64,000 bases of DNA from GCA-2705995 sp048267965 (GTDB lineage: Bacteria; Bacteroidota; Bacteroidia; Flavobacteriales_G; Salibacteraceae): assembly GCA_048267965.1 (NCBI GenBank), contig JBLWWK010000011.1, positions 36,743 through 100,742 of the forward strand, written 5' to 3'. Position numbers and translations under genes: made by a program. The stretch's first letter is position 1. The number at the start of each line of letters is the position of its first letter. Shown piece after piece: positions 17,709 through 26,369 of the stretch. Under the pieces are notes generated by a model, which did no database searches, was not told the DNA's origin, and saw only the letters and a list, made by a program, of their open reading frames with translations.

Positions 17709-18077
17709 TTAAAGCACTTCAGGTGCTAGTGAAACAATCTTCATAAATTGCTTCTCTCTTAATTCTCTAGCTACAGGTCCAAAAATACGAGTACCTCTCA
17801 TCTCACCATTCGCATTAAGCAATACTGCTGCATTATCATCGAAGCGAATGTAAGATCCATCAGCTCTACGTATCTCTTTTTTAGTACGTACAACTACTGC
17901 TGGGGTAACTTGTCCTTTTTTGATGTTTCCATTAGGAACGGCATTCTTTACCGATACTACAATCTTGTCTCCAATTCTTGCATATCTTCTACCTGTTCCA
18001 CCTAGAACACGAATACAAAGTACTTCCTTTGCACCACTGTTGTCGGCTACTGCTAATCTACTTTCTTGTTGGATCAT
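17709..18077 (-). CDS. rplN: 50S ribosomal protein L14
   Basis: 122 aa. MIQQESRLAVADNSGAKEVL at the start, then GDKIVVSVKNAVPNG, VVVRTKKEIRRADGSYIRFD and GTRIFGPVARELR. Forms intersubunit bridges and is the docking site for the silencing factor RsfS. Normal length, between rpsQ and rplX. Confidence 0.98.
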   Translation of the reverse strand: MIQQESRLAVADNSGAKEVLCIRVLGGTGRRYARIGDKIVVSVKNAVPNGNIKKGQVTPAVVVRTKKEIRRADGSYIRFDDNAAVLLNANGEMRGTRIFGPVARELREKQFMKIVSLAPEVL

Positions 18078-18092
18078 GACAACTCTATATTA

Positions 18093-18347
18093 TTACTTGG
18101 CCTTTTCAAGGATTTCAACCAATCTCCAGTTCTTTCTCTTACTCAATGGACGAGTTTCCATGATGCGAACAGTATCACCTACTCCACATTCATTTTTTTC
18201 GTCATGAGCAACAAACTTTGTCGTCAGCTTAACGAACTTCCCGTATTTCGGGTGCTTCACTCTTCGCTCAACTGCAACCGTAATAGATTTCTGCATTCCA
18301 TTACTTGAAACAACGCCAATTCTTTCTTTACGTAAATTCCTTTGCAT
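18093..18347 (-). CDS. rpsQ: 30S ribosomal protein S17
   Basis: 84 aa OB-fold protein: RNLRKERIGVVSSNGMQKSI, VERRVKHPKYGKFVKLTTKF and the conserved HDEKNECGVGDTVRIMETRP followed by LSKRKNWRLVEI. Primary binder of the 5' domain of 16S rRNA. Four bases separate it from rpmC. Confidence 0.98.
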   Translation of the reverse strand: MQRNLRKERIGVVSSNGMQKSITVAVERRVKHPKYGKFVKLTTKFVAHDEKNECGVGDTVRIMETRPLSKRKNWRLVEILEKAK

Positions 18348-18351
18348 TTTC

Positions 18352-18555
18352 TTATTTATTTTCGTTCAGCTGACGCTTTCTTAATTCTGTGTTTAATCGT
18401 GCGATAGTTTTTCTTTTCTGTTTAATCACTAATGGATTTTCCAGTTGAGATACCGTATGCGTGATTCGCAATGAAGAAAGTGCTTCAGTTTCGTTACTGA
18501 TATGCTCTTTCAATTCATCTGTTGTTAATTGTACTATTTCCGCTTGCTTCATCAC
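18352..18555 (-). CDS. rpmC: 50S ribosomal protein L29
   Basis: 67 aa, two antiparallel helices: LTTDELKEHISNETEALSSL and the signature QLENPLVIKQKRKTIARL. It lies at the tunnel exit and helps dock trigger factor and SRP. Start is the first Met of the MMK pair at 18555; the second, three bases on, is equally possible. Confidence 0.96.
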   Translation of the reverse strand: MMKQAEIVQLTTDELKEHISNETEALSSLRITHTVSQLENPLVIKQKRKTIARLNTELRKRQLNENK

Positions 18556-18563
18556 TTCAATAT

Positions 18564-18986
18564 TTACTTTCCGGTATAATCTCTACGTACGATAAACTTA
18601 CATTTCATAGGAAGCTTTTGTGCTCCTAATCTTAAAGCTTCCTGTGCTATTTCCGCAGGTACACCGTCAACTTCAAATAAGACTCTACCAGGTTTAATTT
18701 TAGCTACCCAATGATCTAAGGCACCTTTACCCTTACCCATACGTACTTCAGCAGGTTTGCTCGTAATAGGCGTATCTGGGAATATTCTAATCCAAACTTG
18801 ACCTTCACGCTTCATGTATCTGTTGATAGCAATACGCGCAGCTTCAATTTGACGAGAAGTAATTCTTCCCATCTCAAGACTTTTTATTGCGAAGGAACCG
18901 AAAGATATTTGTGTACCTCTTTGAGCTACTCCTTTAATGCGGCCTTTCTGGACTTTTCTGTGCTTAACTTTCTTAGGTTGTAACAT
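18564..18986 (-). CDS. rplP: 50S ribosomal protein L16
   Basis: 140 aa. MLQPKKVKHRKVQKGRIKG, then AFFAIKSLE-like FGSFAIKSLEMGRITSRQIE, the A-site loop VWIRIFPDTPITSKPAEVRM, GKGKGALDHWVAKIKPGRVL and FEVDGVPAEIAQEALRL. It organises the tRNA A site near the peptidyl transferase centre. Normal order rpsC-rplP-rpmC. Confidence 0.98.
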   Translation of the reverse strand: MLQPKKVKHRKVQKGRIKGVAQRGTQISFGSFAIKSLEMGRITSRQIEAARIAINRYMKREGQVWIRIFPDTPITSKPAEVRMGKGKGALDHWVAKIKPGRVLFEVDGVPAEIAQEALRLGAQKLPMKCKFIVRRDYTGK

Positions 18987-19014
18987 CTCTATTCGTTTAA
19001 CCTCTTTCCTTTAA

Positions 19015-19722
19015 TTATTTTCTTTTTCCTCCACGGAATTTACCGCCTTTTCCGCCTTTTTGTTGGTTCATACCAACATTAGGAGAAAGATCTCTTTTCC
19101 CGTAAACTTCACCTTTACAAATCCATACCTTAATACCAATTCTACCGTATGATAGATGAGCCTCAGCTATATGGTAATCGATATCTGCTCTAAAAGTGTG
19201 AAGTGGAATTCTACCTTCTTTATACGATTCTGTACGAGCCATTTCAGCACCGTTCAGACGACCAGAAACTTGAATCTTAATACCTTCCGCACCCATTCTC
19301 ATCGAAGATGCAATAGCCATCTTTGTCGCTCTTCTGAAAGAGATACGACCTTCCATTTGTCTAGCAATGCTATCTGCTACCAATTTAGCATCTAGTTCTG
19401 GTCTTTTAATTTCAAAGATGTTGATTTGGACTTCCTTCTTGGTAAGCTTCTTAAGCTCTTCTTTAAGCTTGTCCACTTCCTGACCACCTTTACCAATAAT
19501 AATACCAGGACGAGAAGTATTAATAGTAACAGTTACTAATTTTAAGGTTCTCTCGATAATAATTCTAGAAATACTCGCTTTTTGTAAACGGGCATTCAAA
19601 TATCTACGAATCTGGTTATCTTCAGCAATCTTATCACCGTAATCATTTCCACCGTACCAATTACTGTCCCAGCCTCTGATAAAACCTAATCTATTTCCTA
19701 TCGGATTTGTCTTCTGTCCCAT
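19015..19722 (-). CDS. rpsC: 30S ribosomal protein S3
   Basis: 235 aa. MGQKTNPIGNRLGFIRGWDS, a type II KH domain with GIIIGKGGQEVDKLKEEL, the C-terminal domain with GAEGIKIQVSGRLNGAEMAR and SYGRIGIKVWICKGEVYG, then a Gly/Lys-rich tail. Lines the mRNA entry channel with S4 and S5. One base separates it from rplV. Confidence 0.98.
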   Translation of the reverse strand: MGQKTNPIGNRLGFIRGWDSNWYGGNDYGDKIAEDNQIRRYLNARLQKASISRIIIERTLKLVTVTINTSRPGIIIGKGGQEVDKLKEELKKLTKKEVQINIFEIKRPELDAKLVADSIARQMEGRISFRRATKMAIASSMRMGAEGIKIQVSGRLNGAEMARTESYKEGRIPLHTFRADIDYHIAEAHLSYGRIGIKVWICKGEVYGKRDLSPNVGMNQQKGGKGGKFRGGKRK

Positions 19723-19723
19723 C

Positions 19724-20131
19724 TTACTTATTCTCTTCTTGGTTTACAGTATCTAATACTATGGTTACGTGATTCGAACGTTTACGTATTCTATGCGCAC
19801 GCCCTTGCGGTGCTGGCTGTATTCTTTTCAACATTCTTGCAGAATCTACAAACACCTCTTTTACGTATAAACCTGTACCTTCCCAAGTTTCGCCAGATTT
19901 TTGTTCGTAGTTAGCAATAGCTGATCTCAATAGCTTTTCCATTCTGATTGAGGCTTCTTTCTTGCTAAATTGCAATAATGCACTAGCTCGAGAAACTTCT
20001 ACACCTCTAATCATGTCAGCTACAAGACGCATCTTACGAGGTGAAGTTGGACAGTTGTTCAACTTCGCGAAGTATTTTGATTTCTTCGCCTCTTTTATTT
20101 CTTGAGCACTATTTTGCTTTCTTACTCCCAT
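19724..20131 (-). CDS. rplV: 50S ribosomal protein L22
   Basis: 135 aa with about 20 extra N-terminal residues relative to E. coli (110 aa). Core: SPRKMRLVADMIRGVEVSRA, KLLRSAIANYEQ, and the beta-hairpin RMLKRIQPAPQGRAHRIRKR, which lines the peptide exit tunnel and is where macrolide-resistance changes occur elsewhere; the loop looks intact. Confidence 0.97.
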   Translation of the reverse strand: MGVRKQNSAQEIKEAKKSKYFAKLNNCPTSPRKMRLVADMIRGVEVSRASALLQFSKKEASIRMEKLLRSAIANYEQKSGETWEGTGLYVKEVFVDSARMLKRIQPAPQGRAHRIRKRSNHVTIVLDTVNQEENK

Positions 20132-20142
20132 AACTGCTCAGA

Positions 20143-20424
20143 TTATCTTTTACCTTTATCTTTCTTATTCCCACCATGACCTCTGAAGTTACGGGTAGGA
20201 GCAAATTCACCTAATTTGTGACCAACCATGTTCTCAGTAACAAAAACTGGAATAAACTTACTTCCGTTGTGCACTGCTATTGTTAGTCCTACGAACTCAG
20301 GAGTAATCATTGAGGCGCGTGACCAAGTCTTGATTACTGACTTCTTTGCTGAAGCCTGAGCATCATCTACTCTCTTCATTAACTTGTAATGAACAAAAGG
20401 GGGTTTCTTTAATGATCTAGCCAT
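20143..20424 (-). CDS. rpsS: 30S ribosomal protein S19
   Basis: 93 aa: MARSLKKPPFVHYKLMKRV, WSRASMITPEFVGLTIAVHN, MVGHKLGEFAPTRNFRGHGG and a short Lys-rich tail. Head protein that pairs with S13. Eight bases after rplB, the usual rplB-rpsS-rplV-rpsC order. Confidence 0.98.
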   Translation of the reverse strand: MARSLKKPPFVHYKLMKRVDDAQASAKKSVIKTWSRASMITPEFVGLTIAVHNGSKFIPVFVTENMVGHKLGEFAPTRNFRGHGGNKKDKGKR

Positions 20425-20431
20425 TTCTCAA

Positions 20432-21256
20432 TTATTTCTTCCTGCGTTCAATAATATATCTATTCGACTGCTTCTTTGGTTTCCTCGTTTTCTTTCCTTT
20501 AGCTGGAATACCATTACGAGATCTCGGATGTCCACCTGATGAACGACCTTCACCACCACCCATTGGGTGATCAACAGGGTTCATAGCAACACCTCTAGTT
20601 CTAGGTCTTCTACCTAACCATCTGCTTCTACCAGCTTTACCGCTTACGATAAGAGCATGATCTGCATTTCCTACAGAACCAATAGTAGCAACACATGTTT
20701 TAAGAATTAAGCGAGTCTCACCACTAGGAAGTTTAATTACTACGTACTTCCCCTCCTTCGCAGTTAATTGAGCATATGACCCAGCACTTCTTGCTAACTT
20801 ACCTCCCTGACCAGGACGTAATTCAACATTATGAATGATAGACCCTAAAGGCATATCCTCTAGGTAAAGAGAATTCCCTAACTCTGGTCTAGCAGATTTA
20901 CCGGCCATTACCTCTTGGCCAACTTGTAAACCGTTAGGTGCGATTATGTATCTCTTCTCACCGTCCGTATATTCCACTAATGCAATACGAGCTGATCTAT
21001 TCGGATCATATTCGATTGAAATTACTTTAGCAGCAATATCTCTTTTATCTCTTGCGAAATCAATGATTCTATATCTACGCTTATGACCACCACCTCTATA
21101 ACGTGTAGTCATTCTTCCTGAATTGTTTCTACCTCCAGATTTTTTAATCGGAGCTAAAAGACTTTTTTCAGGAGTGCTCTTCGTAATTGTATCAAAGGCA
21201 CTCAGAATCTTATAACGCTGACCCGGAGTTACCGGTCTAAATTTCCTTACAGCCAT
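20432..21256 (-). CDS. rplB: 50S ribosomal protein L2
   Basis: 274 aa. N-terminal OB-like and SH3-like domains (GRNNSGRMTTRYRGGGHKRR, IEYDPNRSARIALVEYTDG) and the C-terminal block MNPVDHPMGGGEGRSSGGHP, with the essential His near the peptidyl transferase centre. Normal length. Five bases after rplW. Confidence 0.98.
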   Translation of the reverse strand: MAVRKFRPVTPGQRYKILSAFDTITKSTPEKSLLAPIKKSGGRNNSGRMTTRYRGGGHKRRYRIIDFARDKRDIAAKVISIEYDPNRSARIALVEYTDGEKRYIIAPNGLQVGQEVMAGKSARPELGNSLYLEDMPLGSIIHNVELRPGQGGKLARSAGSYAQLTAKEGKYVVIKLPSGETRLILKTCVATIGSVGNADHALIVSGKAGRSRWLGRRPRTRGVAMNPVDHPMGGGEGRSSGGHPRSRNGIPAKGKKTRKPKKQSNRYIIERRKK

Positions 21257-21261
21257 TTCTT

Positions 21262-21552
21262 TTAAATGTTGCTATAAAAATCAATCATATCACCTTCTTG
21301 CAAGGTTACAATTGCCTTTTTATACGCGTTCGTTCTACCATCTATAATTCCTGTTTTGGTATATCTCAATTTGCGTTTCCCGCCATACACCATGGTGTTC
21401 ACAGTTTCCACCGTAACATCATAAAAAGACTCTACTGCCTCTTTAATCTGAATCTTATTGGCATTTCTATCCACCATGAAAGCATAGCGATTATGCTTTT
21501 CGCTTTCACTCGTGATTTTTTCTGTAATAACCGGTTTAATTAAAATGCCCAT
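21262..21552 (-). CDS. rplW: 50S ribosomal protein L23
   Basis: 96 aa: IKPVITEKITSESEKHNRYA, FMVDRNANKIQIKEAVESFY, VTVETVNTMVYGGKRKLRYT. Docking site at the tunnel exit for trigger factor and SRP. Five bases after rplD. Confidence 0.98.
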   Translation of the reverse strand: MGILIKPVITEKITSESEKHNRYAFMVDRNANKIQIKEAVESFYDVTVETVNTMVYGGKRKLRYTKTGIIDGRTNAYKKAIVTLQEGDMIDFYSNI

Positions 21553-21557
21553 TATCT

Positions 21558-22184
21558 TTATCTTAATATAGTTTGAATCTTTTCAACAGCGCCTTCACTC
21601 ATAATTAAGTGATTTGCGTTCATCAGATCGTAAGTGTTTAAATCTGAACCTGTTAAAACTTTCACACCCTTCAAATTTCGAGCCGACAAATATACATTTT
21701 TATTTGGCTCAGCAAGAACTATTAAAGATTTTTTACCTGTAACCTTTAAATTCTCAAGAATTTGAAGAATCTCTTTTGTCTTTGGTGCTTCGAAATTAGG
21801 TTCTTCTAGTATAGTTATAGCTTCGCTTGAAGCTTTAAGAGCTAGAGCCGATTTTCTTGCTAGACGCTTTACTTTCTTGTTTAGCTTAAAACCATAATCT
21901 CTAGGTTCCGGACCGAAAACTCGTCCACCACCTTTAAACAAAGGTGATTTAATGCTTCCCGCTCTCGCTGTACCAGTTCCCTTTTGCTTCTTAATTTTTC
22001 TTGTACTACCAGCAATATCAGCTCTTTCTTTGGCTTTATGCGTTCCTTGTCTTTGGTTCGCTAAATACTGCTTTACATCAAGATAAATCGCATGATTATT
22101 TGGCTCTATACCAAACACTTCACTGTCGAGCTTAACTTTTCTTGAAGCTGACTTTCCGTCTACTTTGTATACTGTTAACTCCAT
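21558..22184 (-). CDS. rplD: 50S ribosomal protein L4
   Basis: 208 aa. The extended loop that reaches the peptide tunnel is visible (KKQKGTGTARAGSIKSPLF, FKGGGRVFGPEPRDYGFKLN). In E. coli L4 also represses the S10 operon; whether it does here is unknown. The start overlaps the end of rplC by ten bases, so translation is likely coupled. Confidence 0.98.
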   Translation of the reverse strand: MELTVYKVDGKSASRKVKLDSEVFGIEPNNHAIYLDVKQYLANQRQGTHKAKERADIAGSTRKIKKQKGTGTARAGSIKSPLFKGGGRVFGPEPRDYGFKLNKKVKRLARKSALALKASSEAITILEEPNFEAPKTKEILQILENLKVTGKKSLIVLAEPNKNVYLSARNLKGVKVLTGSDLNTYDLMNANHLIMSEGAVEKIQTILR

Positions 22185-22798
22185 TGCTCAATAATTACGT
22201 GTGAACCATTTGCACCAGGTACAGATCCCTTTACAAGGATTAAGTTTTTGTCTGCTACAATTTTCACTAATTCTAAGTTCTGTGACTTTACTCTCGCTCC
22301 ACCAGTTCTACCAGCCATGCGCATTCCTTTGAATACACGTGAAGGGTAAGAAGATGCACCAATAGACCCAGGTGCTCTTTCTCTGTTGTGCTGACCGTGA
22401 GTTCTTTGTCCAACACCACCAAAACCGTGACGTTTTACCACCCCTTGGAAACCTTTTCCTTTAGAGGTTCCTACAACATCAACAAATGCTCCTTCTTCTA
22501 ACATTGAGGCATCCAATAGATCCCCTAATTGAACTTCTCGAGAAAATCCTCTGAATTCAACTAATTTAGTTAAAGGTTCTGTTTTAGCTTTTTTAAAGTG
22601 TCCTTTAAGAGCCGCAGATACATTCTTTTCGCTTCTTTTTCCGAAGCCTACTTGAACAGCTTCATAGCCATCTTTCTCTTGGGATTTTATTTGTGTAACT
22701 ACACAAGGTCCAGCTTCAATAACAGTACAAGGAATATTCTTCCCTTCCTCATTATATACGCTTGTCATCCCGATTTTCTTACCGATAAGTCCTAACAT
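22175..22798 (-). CDS. rplC: 50S ribosomal protein L3
   Basis: 207 aa. GLIGKKIGMTSVYNEEGKNI at the start, then the core GTSKGKGFQGVVKRHGFGGV, GSIGASSYPSRVFKGMRMAG and RVKSQNLELVKIVADKNLIL. It binds near the peptidyl transferase centre and starts large-subunit assembly. One GGTTCCTAC 9-mer (22466) falls in its VVGTSKG codons, the only exact copy in the ribosomal cluster. Confidence 0.98.
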   Translation of the reverse strand: MLGLIGKKIGMTSVYNEEGKNIPCTVIEAGPCVVTQIKSQEKDGYEAVQVGFGKRSEKNVSAALKGHFKKAKTEPLTKLVEFRGFSREVQLGDLLDASMLEEGAFVDVVGTSKGKGFQGVVKRHGFGGVGQRTHGQHNRERAPGSIGASSYPSRVFKGMRMAGRTGGARVKSQNLELVKIVADKNLILVKGSVPGANGSHVIIEQWS

Positions 22799-22809
22799 TG
22801 CTTGATCGA

Positions 22810-23115
22810 TTAAACTTTAATTTCTACTTCTACCCCACTAGGTAGTTCTAATCTCATTAATGCGTCCACAGTTTTTGAAGATGAGCTATAAATATCCATA
22901 AGACGTTTATATCCACTCAATTCAAACTGCTCGCGAGATTTTTTATTCACGTGTGGTGATCTCAATACAGTAAAGATCTGTTTCTTAGTTGGCAAAGGAA
23001 TTGGACCATTCACTACTGCACCTGTTGATTTCACCGTTTTTACAATCTTCTCAGCAGATTTATCTACTAAATTGTGATCGTAAGATTTTAGTTTTATTCT
23101 GATTTTTTGAGCCAT
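22810..23115 (-). CDS. rpsJ: 30S ribosomal protein S10
   Basis: 101 aa: MAQKIRIKLKSYDHNLVDKS, GPIPLPTKKQIFTVLRSPHV and RLMDIYSSSSKTVDALMRLE. It is both a head protein and NusE in antitermination. It lies ten bases after fusA: tuf (EF-Tu), which many bacteria have between them, is missing. Confidence 0.98.
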   Translation of the reverse strand: MAQKIRIKLKSYDHNLVDKSAEKIVKTVKSTGAVVNGPIPLPTKKQIFTVLRSPHVNKKSREQFELSGYKRLMDIYSSSSKTVDALMRLELPSGVEVEIKV

Positions 23116-23125
23116 TCTGATCTAT

Positions 23126-25231
23126 TTAAGCCGAAACTTTCCCTTTTGCTTTTGCTATTACTTCATCCGCAATACTCTGTGGAACTTGCTCATAGTGATC
23201 AAATTCCATTGTTGAAGTAGCACGTCCTGAAGAAATTGTTCTTAACTGAGTTACATAACCAAACATCTCAGCAAGAGGAACAAATGCTTTCACGACTTTA
23301 GCGCCAGCTCTGTCATCCATACCATTAATAACACCTCTACGCTTATTCATATCAGCTACGATATCACCCATATTTTCTTCTGGGGTCAATACTTCAACTT
23401 TCATAATTGGCTCCATAAGAACTGCTCCTGCTGCAGGAACCGCATTACGGTATGCTAATTTAGCTGCCAATTCGAAAGATAACTGATCAGAATCCACAGG
23501 GTGGAAAGAACCATCAAACAAGGTAACTTTCATCGCATCCATTACGAAACCTGCAAGAACACCATTTTTCATGGCTTCTTTAAATCCTTTCTCTACTGAA
23601 GGAACAAATTCCTTAGGCACATTACCCCCTTTGATTTCATTTACGAACTCAAGACCTTCTTTGCCTTCTTCAGCTGCTTCAATGCGAACTTGAATATCGG
23701 CAAACTTACCACGACCACCTGTTTGTTTCTTGTAAACTTCACGGTGTGTAGTTGAGCCCTTGATTGCTTCTTTGTAAGATACCTGAGGAGCACCTTGGTT
23801 CGCTTCTACCTTAAACTCACGCTTAAGACGATCAATGATAATATCAAGGTGAAGTTCACCCATACCAGAGATAACCGTTTGACCTGAATCCTCATCTGTT
23901 TTAACTTGGAAAGTAGGATCCTCTTCGGCCAATTTAGCTAAAGCCATACCTAATTTATCCACGTCAGCTTGAGTTTTAGGCTCAATCGCTACTCCGATTA
24001 CTGGATCTGGAAAATCCATAGACTCTAATACGATAGGTGCTTTTTCATCACATAAAGTATCACCAGTCTTAATATCTTTAAATCCAACCAACGCAGCAAT
24101 ATCTCCACAACCTAATGAGTCGATTTGTTGCTGTTTGTTAGCGTGCATTTGATAAATTCTTGAGATACGTTCTTTCTTACCAGTTCTTGTGTTTAACACG
24201 TAAGAACCTGATTCAAGAACACCTGAATAAGCTCTAGTAAAACATAGACGTCCTACGAATGGATCCGTAGCAATTTTAAATGCTAACGCTGCAAACGGCT
24301 CATCGTAGCTAGGCTTACGGCTAATTTCTTCGTCTGTATCAGGAGATGTACCTTGTACTGCTTCAGTATCGATTGGAGAAGGTAAAATTTCCATCACCAT
24401 ATCAAGCATAGCTTGAACACCTTTATTCTTAAATGCAGAACCGCACATCATTGGTACAACTTTACCACCAATCGTAGCTTCTCTTAAAGCATCTAGAATT
24501 TCACGCTCTGATAATGATTCTGGATCTTCGAAGTACTTCTCCATTAAATTATCATCAAATTCAGCAACAGCTTCAAGAAGTTTCTCTCTATATTCTGTAG
24601 CTTCTTCTAACAAATCTTCTGGAATCGGAACCTCTTCGAAAGTCATCCCCATATCTTCCTCGTTCCAAACGATACCACGGAAATTGATTAAATCAATAAC
24701 TCCTTTAAAAGTATCTTCCGCTCCGATTGGAATTTGAAGTGGTAACGCATGGCTACCTAACATATCTTTCACCTGACGACAAACAGCTAAAAAGTCAGCG
24801 CCTTGTCTATCCATTTTGTTAACAAAACCGATACGAGGCACATTATAATTATCTGCAAGTCTCCAGTTAGTTTCTGATTGTGGCTCTACACCATCAACAG
24901 CACTAAACAAGAATACCAACCCATCAAGAACACGAAGTGAACGGTTTACCTCTACGGTAAAGTCAACGTGACCTGGAGTATCAATAATATTCAAATGGTA
25001 AGAATCACCACGGTAATTCCAAGGCACTGTAGTAGCAGCAGAAGTAATGGTAATACCTCTTTCCGCTTCTTGCTCCATCCAGTCCATTGTTGAAGCTCCA
25101 TCGTGAACTTCACCAATTTTATGACTTACACCACCGTAATAAAGAATACGTTCTGTTGTGGTTGTCTTACCAGCATCGATGTGAGCAGCGATACCGATGT
25201 TCCTTGTAAATTTAAGATCTCTTTTCGACAT
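23126..25231 (-). CDS. fusA: Elongation factor G
   Basis: 701 aa translocation GTPase. G1 AHIDAGKTTTTERIL, switch I ERGITITSAATT, G3 DTPGHVDFT, G4 NKMDRQGADF; then domains II to V, with domain IV containing YKKQTGGRGKFADIQVRI, whose tip enters the A site, and domain V starting LMEPIMKVEVLTPEE. Full length and all GTPase motifs intact. It sits between rpsG and rpsJ in the str-type arrangement. Confidence 0.98.
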   Translation of the reverse strand: MSKRDLKFTRNIGIAAHIDAGKTTTTERILYYGGVSHKIGEVHDGASTMDWMEQEAERGITITSAATTVPWNYRGDSYHLNIIDTPGHVDFTVEVNRSLRVLDGLVFLFSAVDGVEPQSETNWRLADNYNVPRIGFVNKMDRQGADFLAVCRQVKDMLGSHALPLQIPIGAEDTFKGVIDLINFRGIVWNEEDMGMTFEEVPIPEDLLEEATEYREKLLEAVAEFDDNLMEKYFEDPESLSEREILDALREATIGGKVVPMMCGSAFKNKGVQAMLDMVMEILPSPIDTEAVQGTSPDTDEEISRKPSYDEPFAALAFKIATDPFVGRLCFTRAYSGVLESGSYVLNTRTGKKERISRIYQMHANKQQQIDSLGCGDIAALVGFKDIKTGDTLCDEKAPIVLESMDFPDPVIGVAIEPKTQADVDKLGMALAKLAEEDPTFQVKTDEDSGQTVISGMGELHLDIIIDRLKREFKVEANQGAPQVSYKEAIKGSTTHREVYKKQTGGRGKFADIQVRIEAAEEGKEGLEFVNEIKGGNVPKEFVPSVEKGFKEAMKNGVLAGFVMDAMKVTLFDGSFHPVDSDQLSFELAAKLAYRNAVPAAGAVLMEPIMKVEVLTPEENMGDIVADMNKRRGVINGMDDRAGAKVVKAFVPLAEMFGYVTQLRTISSGRATSTMEFDHYEQVPQSIADEVIAKAKGKVSA

Positions 25232-25255
25232 TCCTAGGAAAGTTTTGTGCTATTG

Positions 25256-25726
25256 TTAGAATCTAAAATGTGAGAACGCTTTATTAGACTCAGCCATACG
25301 GTGAGTATCTTCTCTCTTTTTGTAAGCTCCACCTTCTTCTTTGGCAGCTGCTAACAATTCGTCTGCTAGTTTTTGACCCATAGACTTTCCGTTTCTGGTT
25401 CTAGCATACTTGATAAGCCACTTCATCGCCATTGATTCTTTTCTACTCTCTCTAATTTCCATTGGAATTTGGAAAGTAGCACCACCAACTCTACGACTTT
25501 TCACCTCTACCTGAGGCGTAACATTTGACAACGCTTTCTTGAAGATTTCTAAAGGAGACATCTCTTCATGCTTCCCTTCTAAAACCTCCATTGCATCATA
25601 AAATATCTTGAACGAAATACTCTTCTTACCGTCAAGCATTAAGTTATTTACGAATTTTGTAACCACAACCTCACCAAATTTTGGATCCGGAGCAATCATT
25701 CTCGCTTTTGCACTGGTCTTTCTCAT
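25256..25726 (-). CDS. rpsG: 30S ribosomal protein S7
   Basis: 156 aa: MRKTSAKARMIAPDPKFGEV, KFVNNLMLDGKKSISFKIFY, NVTPQVEVKSRRVGGATFQI, and KKREDTHRMAESNKAFSHFR. Starts assembly of the 30S head. Normal length; 16 bases after rpsL. Confidence 0.98.
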   Translation of the reverse strand: MRKTSAKARMIAPDPKFGEVVVTKFVNNLMLDGKKSISFKIFYDAMEVLEGKHEEMSPLEIFKKALSNVTPQVEVKSRRVGGATFQIPMEIRESRKESMAMKWLIKYARTRNGKSMGQKLADELLAAAKEEGGAYKKREDTHRMAESNKAFSHFRF

Positions 25727-25742
25727 AACTCTTCAGCTATTT

Positions 25743-26117
25743 CTATTTCTTCGGACGCTTCGTTCCGTATTTAGATCTTCTTTGGTTTCTACCCTCTACT
25801 CCTGCGGTATCTAAAGCTCCTCTTACGATGTGGTAACGAACCCCTGGTAAATCTTTAACCCTACCTCCACGGACAAGAACAATCGAATGCTCTTGAAGGT
25901 TATGACCTTCTCCCGGGATATAAGCGTTAACTTCATTTCCATTCGTTAATCTCACCCTTGCTACTTTACGCATGGCTGAGTTTGGTTTCTTGGGTGTTGT
26001 AGTGTACACACGAGTACACACTCCACGTCTCTGAGGACAAGAGGTAAGCGCAACGGACTTACTTTGCTTTACTTTACTCTGTCTACCTTTTCTAATTAAC
26101 TGTTGTATAGTCGGCAT
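25743..26117 (-). CDS. rpsL: 30S ribosomal protein S12
   Basis: 124 aa: PTIQQLIRKGRQ, CPQRRGVCTRVYTTTPKKPN, SAMRKVARVRLTNGNEVNAY and GRVKDLPGVRYHIVRGALD. Part of the decoding centre. The Lys in TPKKPNSA and the Lys in GRVKDLPG, whose loss gives streptomycin resistance in other species, are both the wild-type residue. First gene of the ribosomal cluster, read from the promoter at about 26.19 kb with a leader of roughly 54 bases. Confidence 0.98.
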   Translation of the reverse strand: MPTIQQLIRKGRQSKVKQSKSVALTSCPQRRGVCTRVYTTTPKKPNSAMRKVARVRLTNGNEVNAYIPGEGHNLQEHSIVLVRGGRVKDLPGVRYHIVRGALDTAGVEGRNQRRSKYGTKRPKK

Positions 26118-26156
26118 ATGCTCTGAAAAACAATTCTTTTCGACAAAATATTAACT

Positions 26157-26175
26157 CCCCTAAATTTTAGAGGGG
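26157..26175 (-). promoter_or_regulatory. Hairpin at the 5' end of the rpsL leader
   Basis: On the minus strand CCCCT and AGGGG can pair around a nine-base AT loop; an inner TAAA/TTTA pairing is an alternative. If transcription starts about seven bases after the -7 box, this hairpin is at the very 5' end of the mRNA. It could stabilise the transcript or bind a regulator; nothing in the sequence decides which. Confidence 0.4.
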
Positions 26176-26177
26176 TG

Positions 26178-26207
26178 CAAAGGTACACGATTAAACCATA
26201 ATTCCAA
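26178..26207 (-). promoter_or_regulatory. Promoter of the ribosomal protein cluster
   Basis: Read on the minus strand: TTG (26207-26205), 19 bases, then TACCTTTG (26185-26178). This is a full match to the Bacteroidota housekeeping form TTG-N19-TAnnTTTG. It lies 61 bases upstream of rpsL and is the only good candidate in the 252-base gap between rpsL and the helicase gene. The rest of that gap is AT-rich with no other clear feature. Confidence 0.75.
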
Positions 26208-26357
26208 CAGTGAAGCAAACTTTTTTCAACATAAGTTTTAGTTTTTCAATACATTATGCATTAAAACCCTATTCTCAGCCGTTTCGTTTACAAAGAAGTG
26301 ATCAGAATTCGCAAAATTACTCATCTACTGATATAATCACATCTCTTATTCTTTCAA

Positions 26358-26365
26358 TACATTTG
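26358..26365 (+). promoter_or_regulatory. Possible -7 box upstream of the UvrD-like helicase gene
   Basis: TACATTTG matches TAnnTTTG, but no TTG lies at the right distance and the box ends only five bases before the GTG start. It is either chance or a promoter giving a nearly leaderless mRNA. Confidence 0.3.
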
Positions 26366-26369
26366 TTCC

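Noticed and set aside
25743..26117. Possible streptomycin-resistance change in rpsL
   Set aside because: Both lysines that matter (TPKKPNSA and GRVKDLPG) are wild type.
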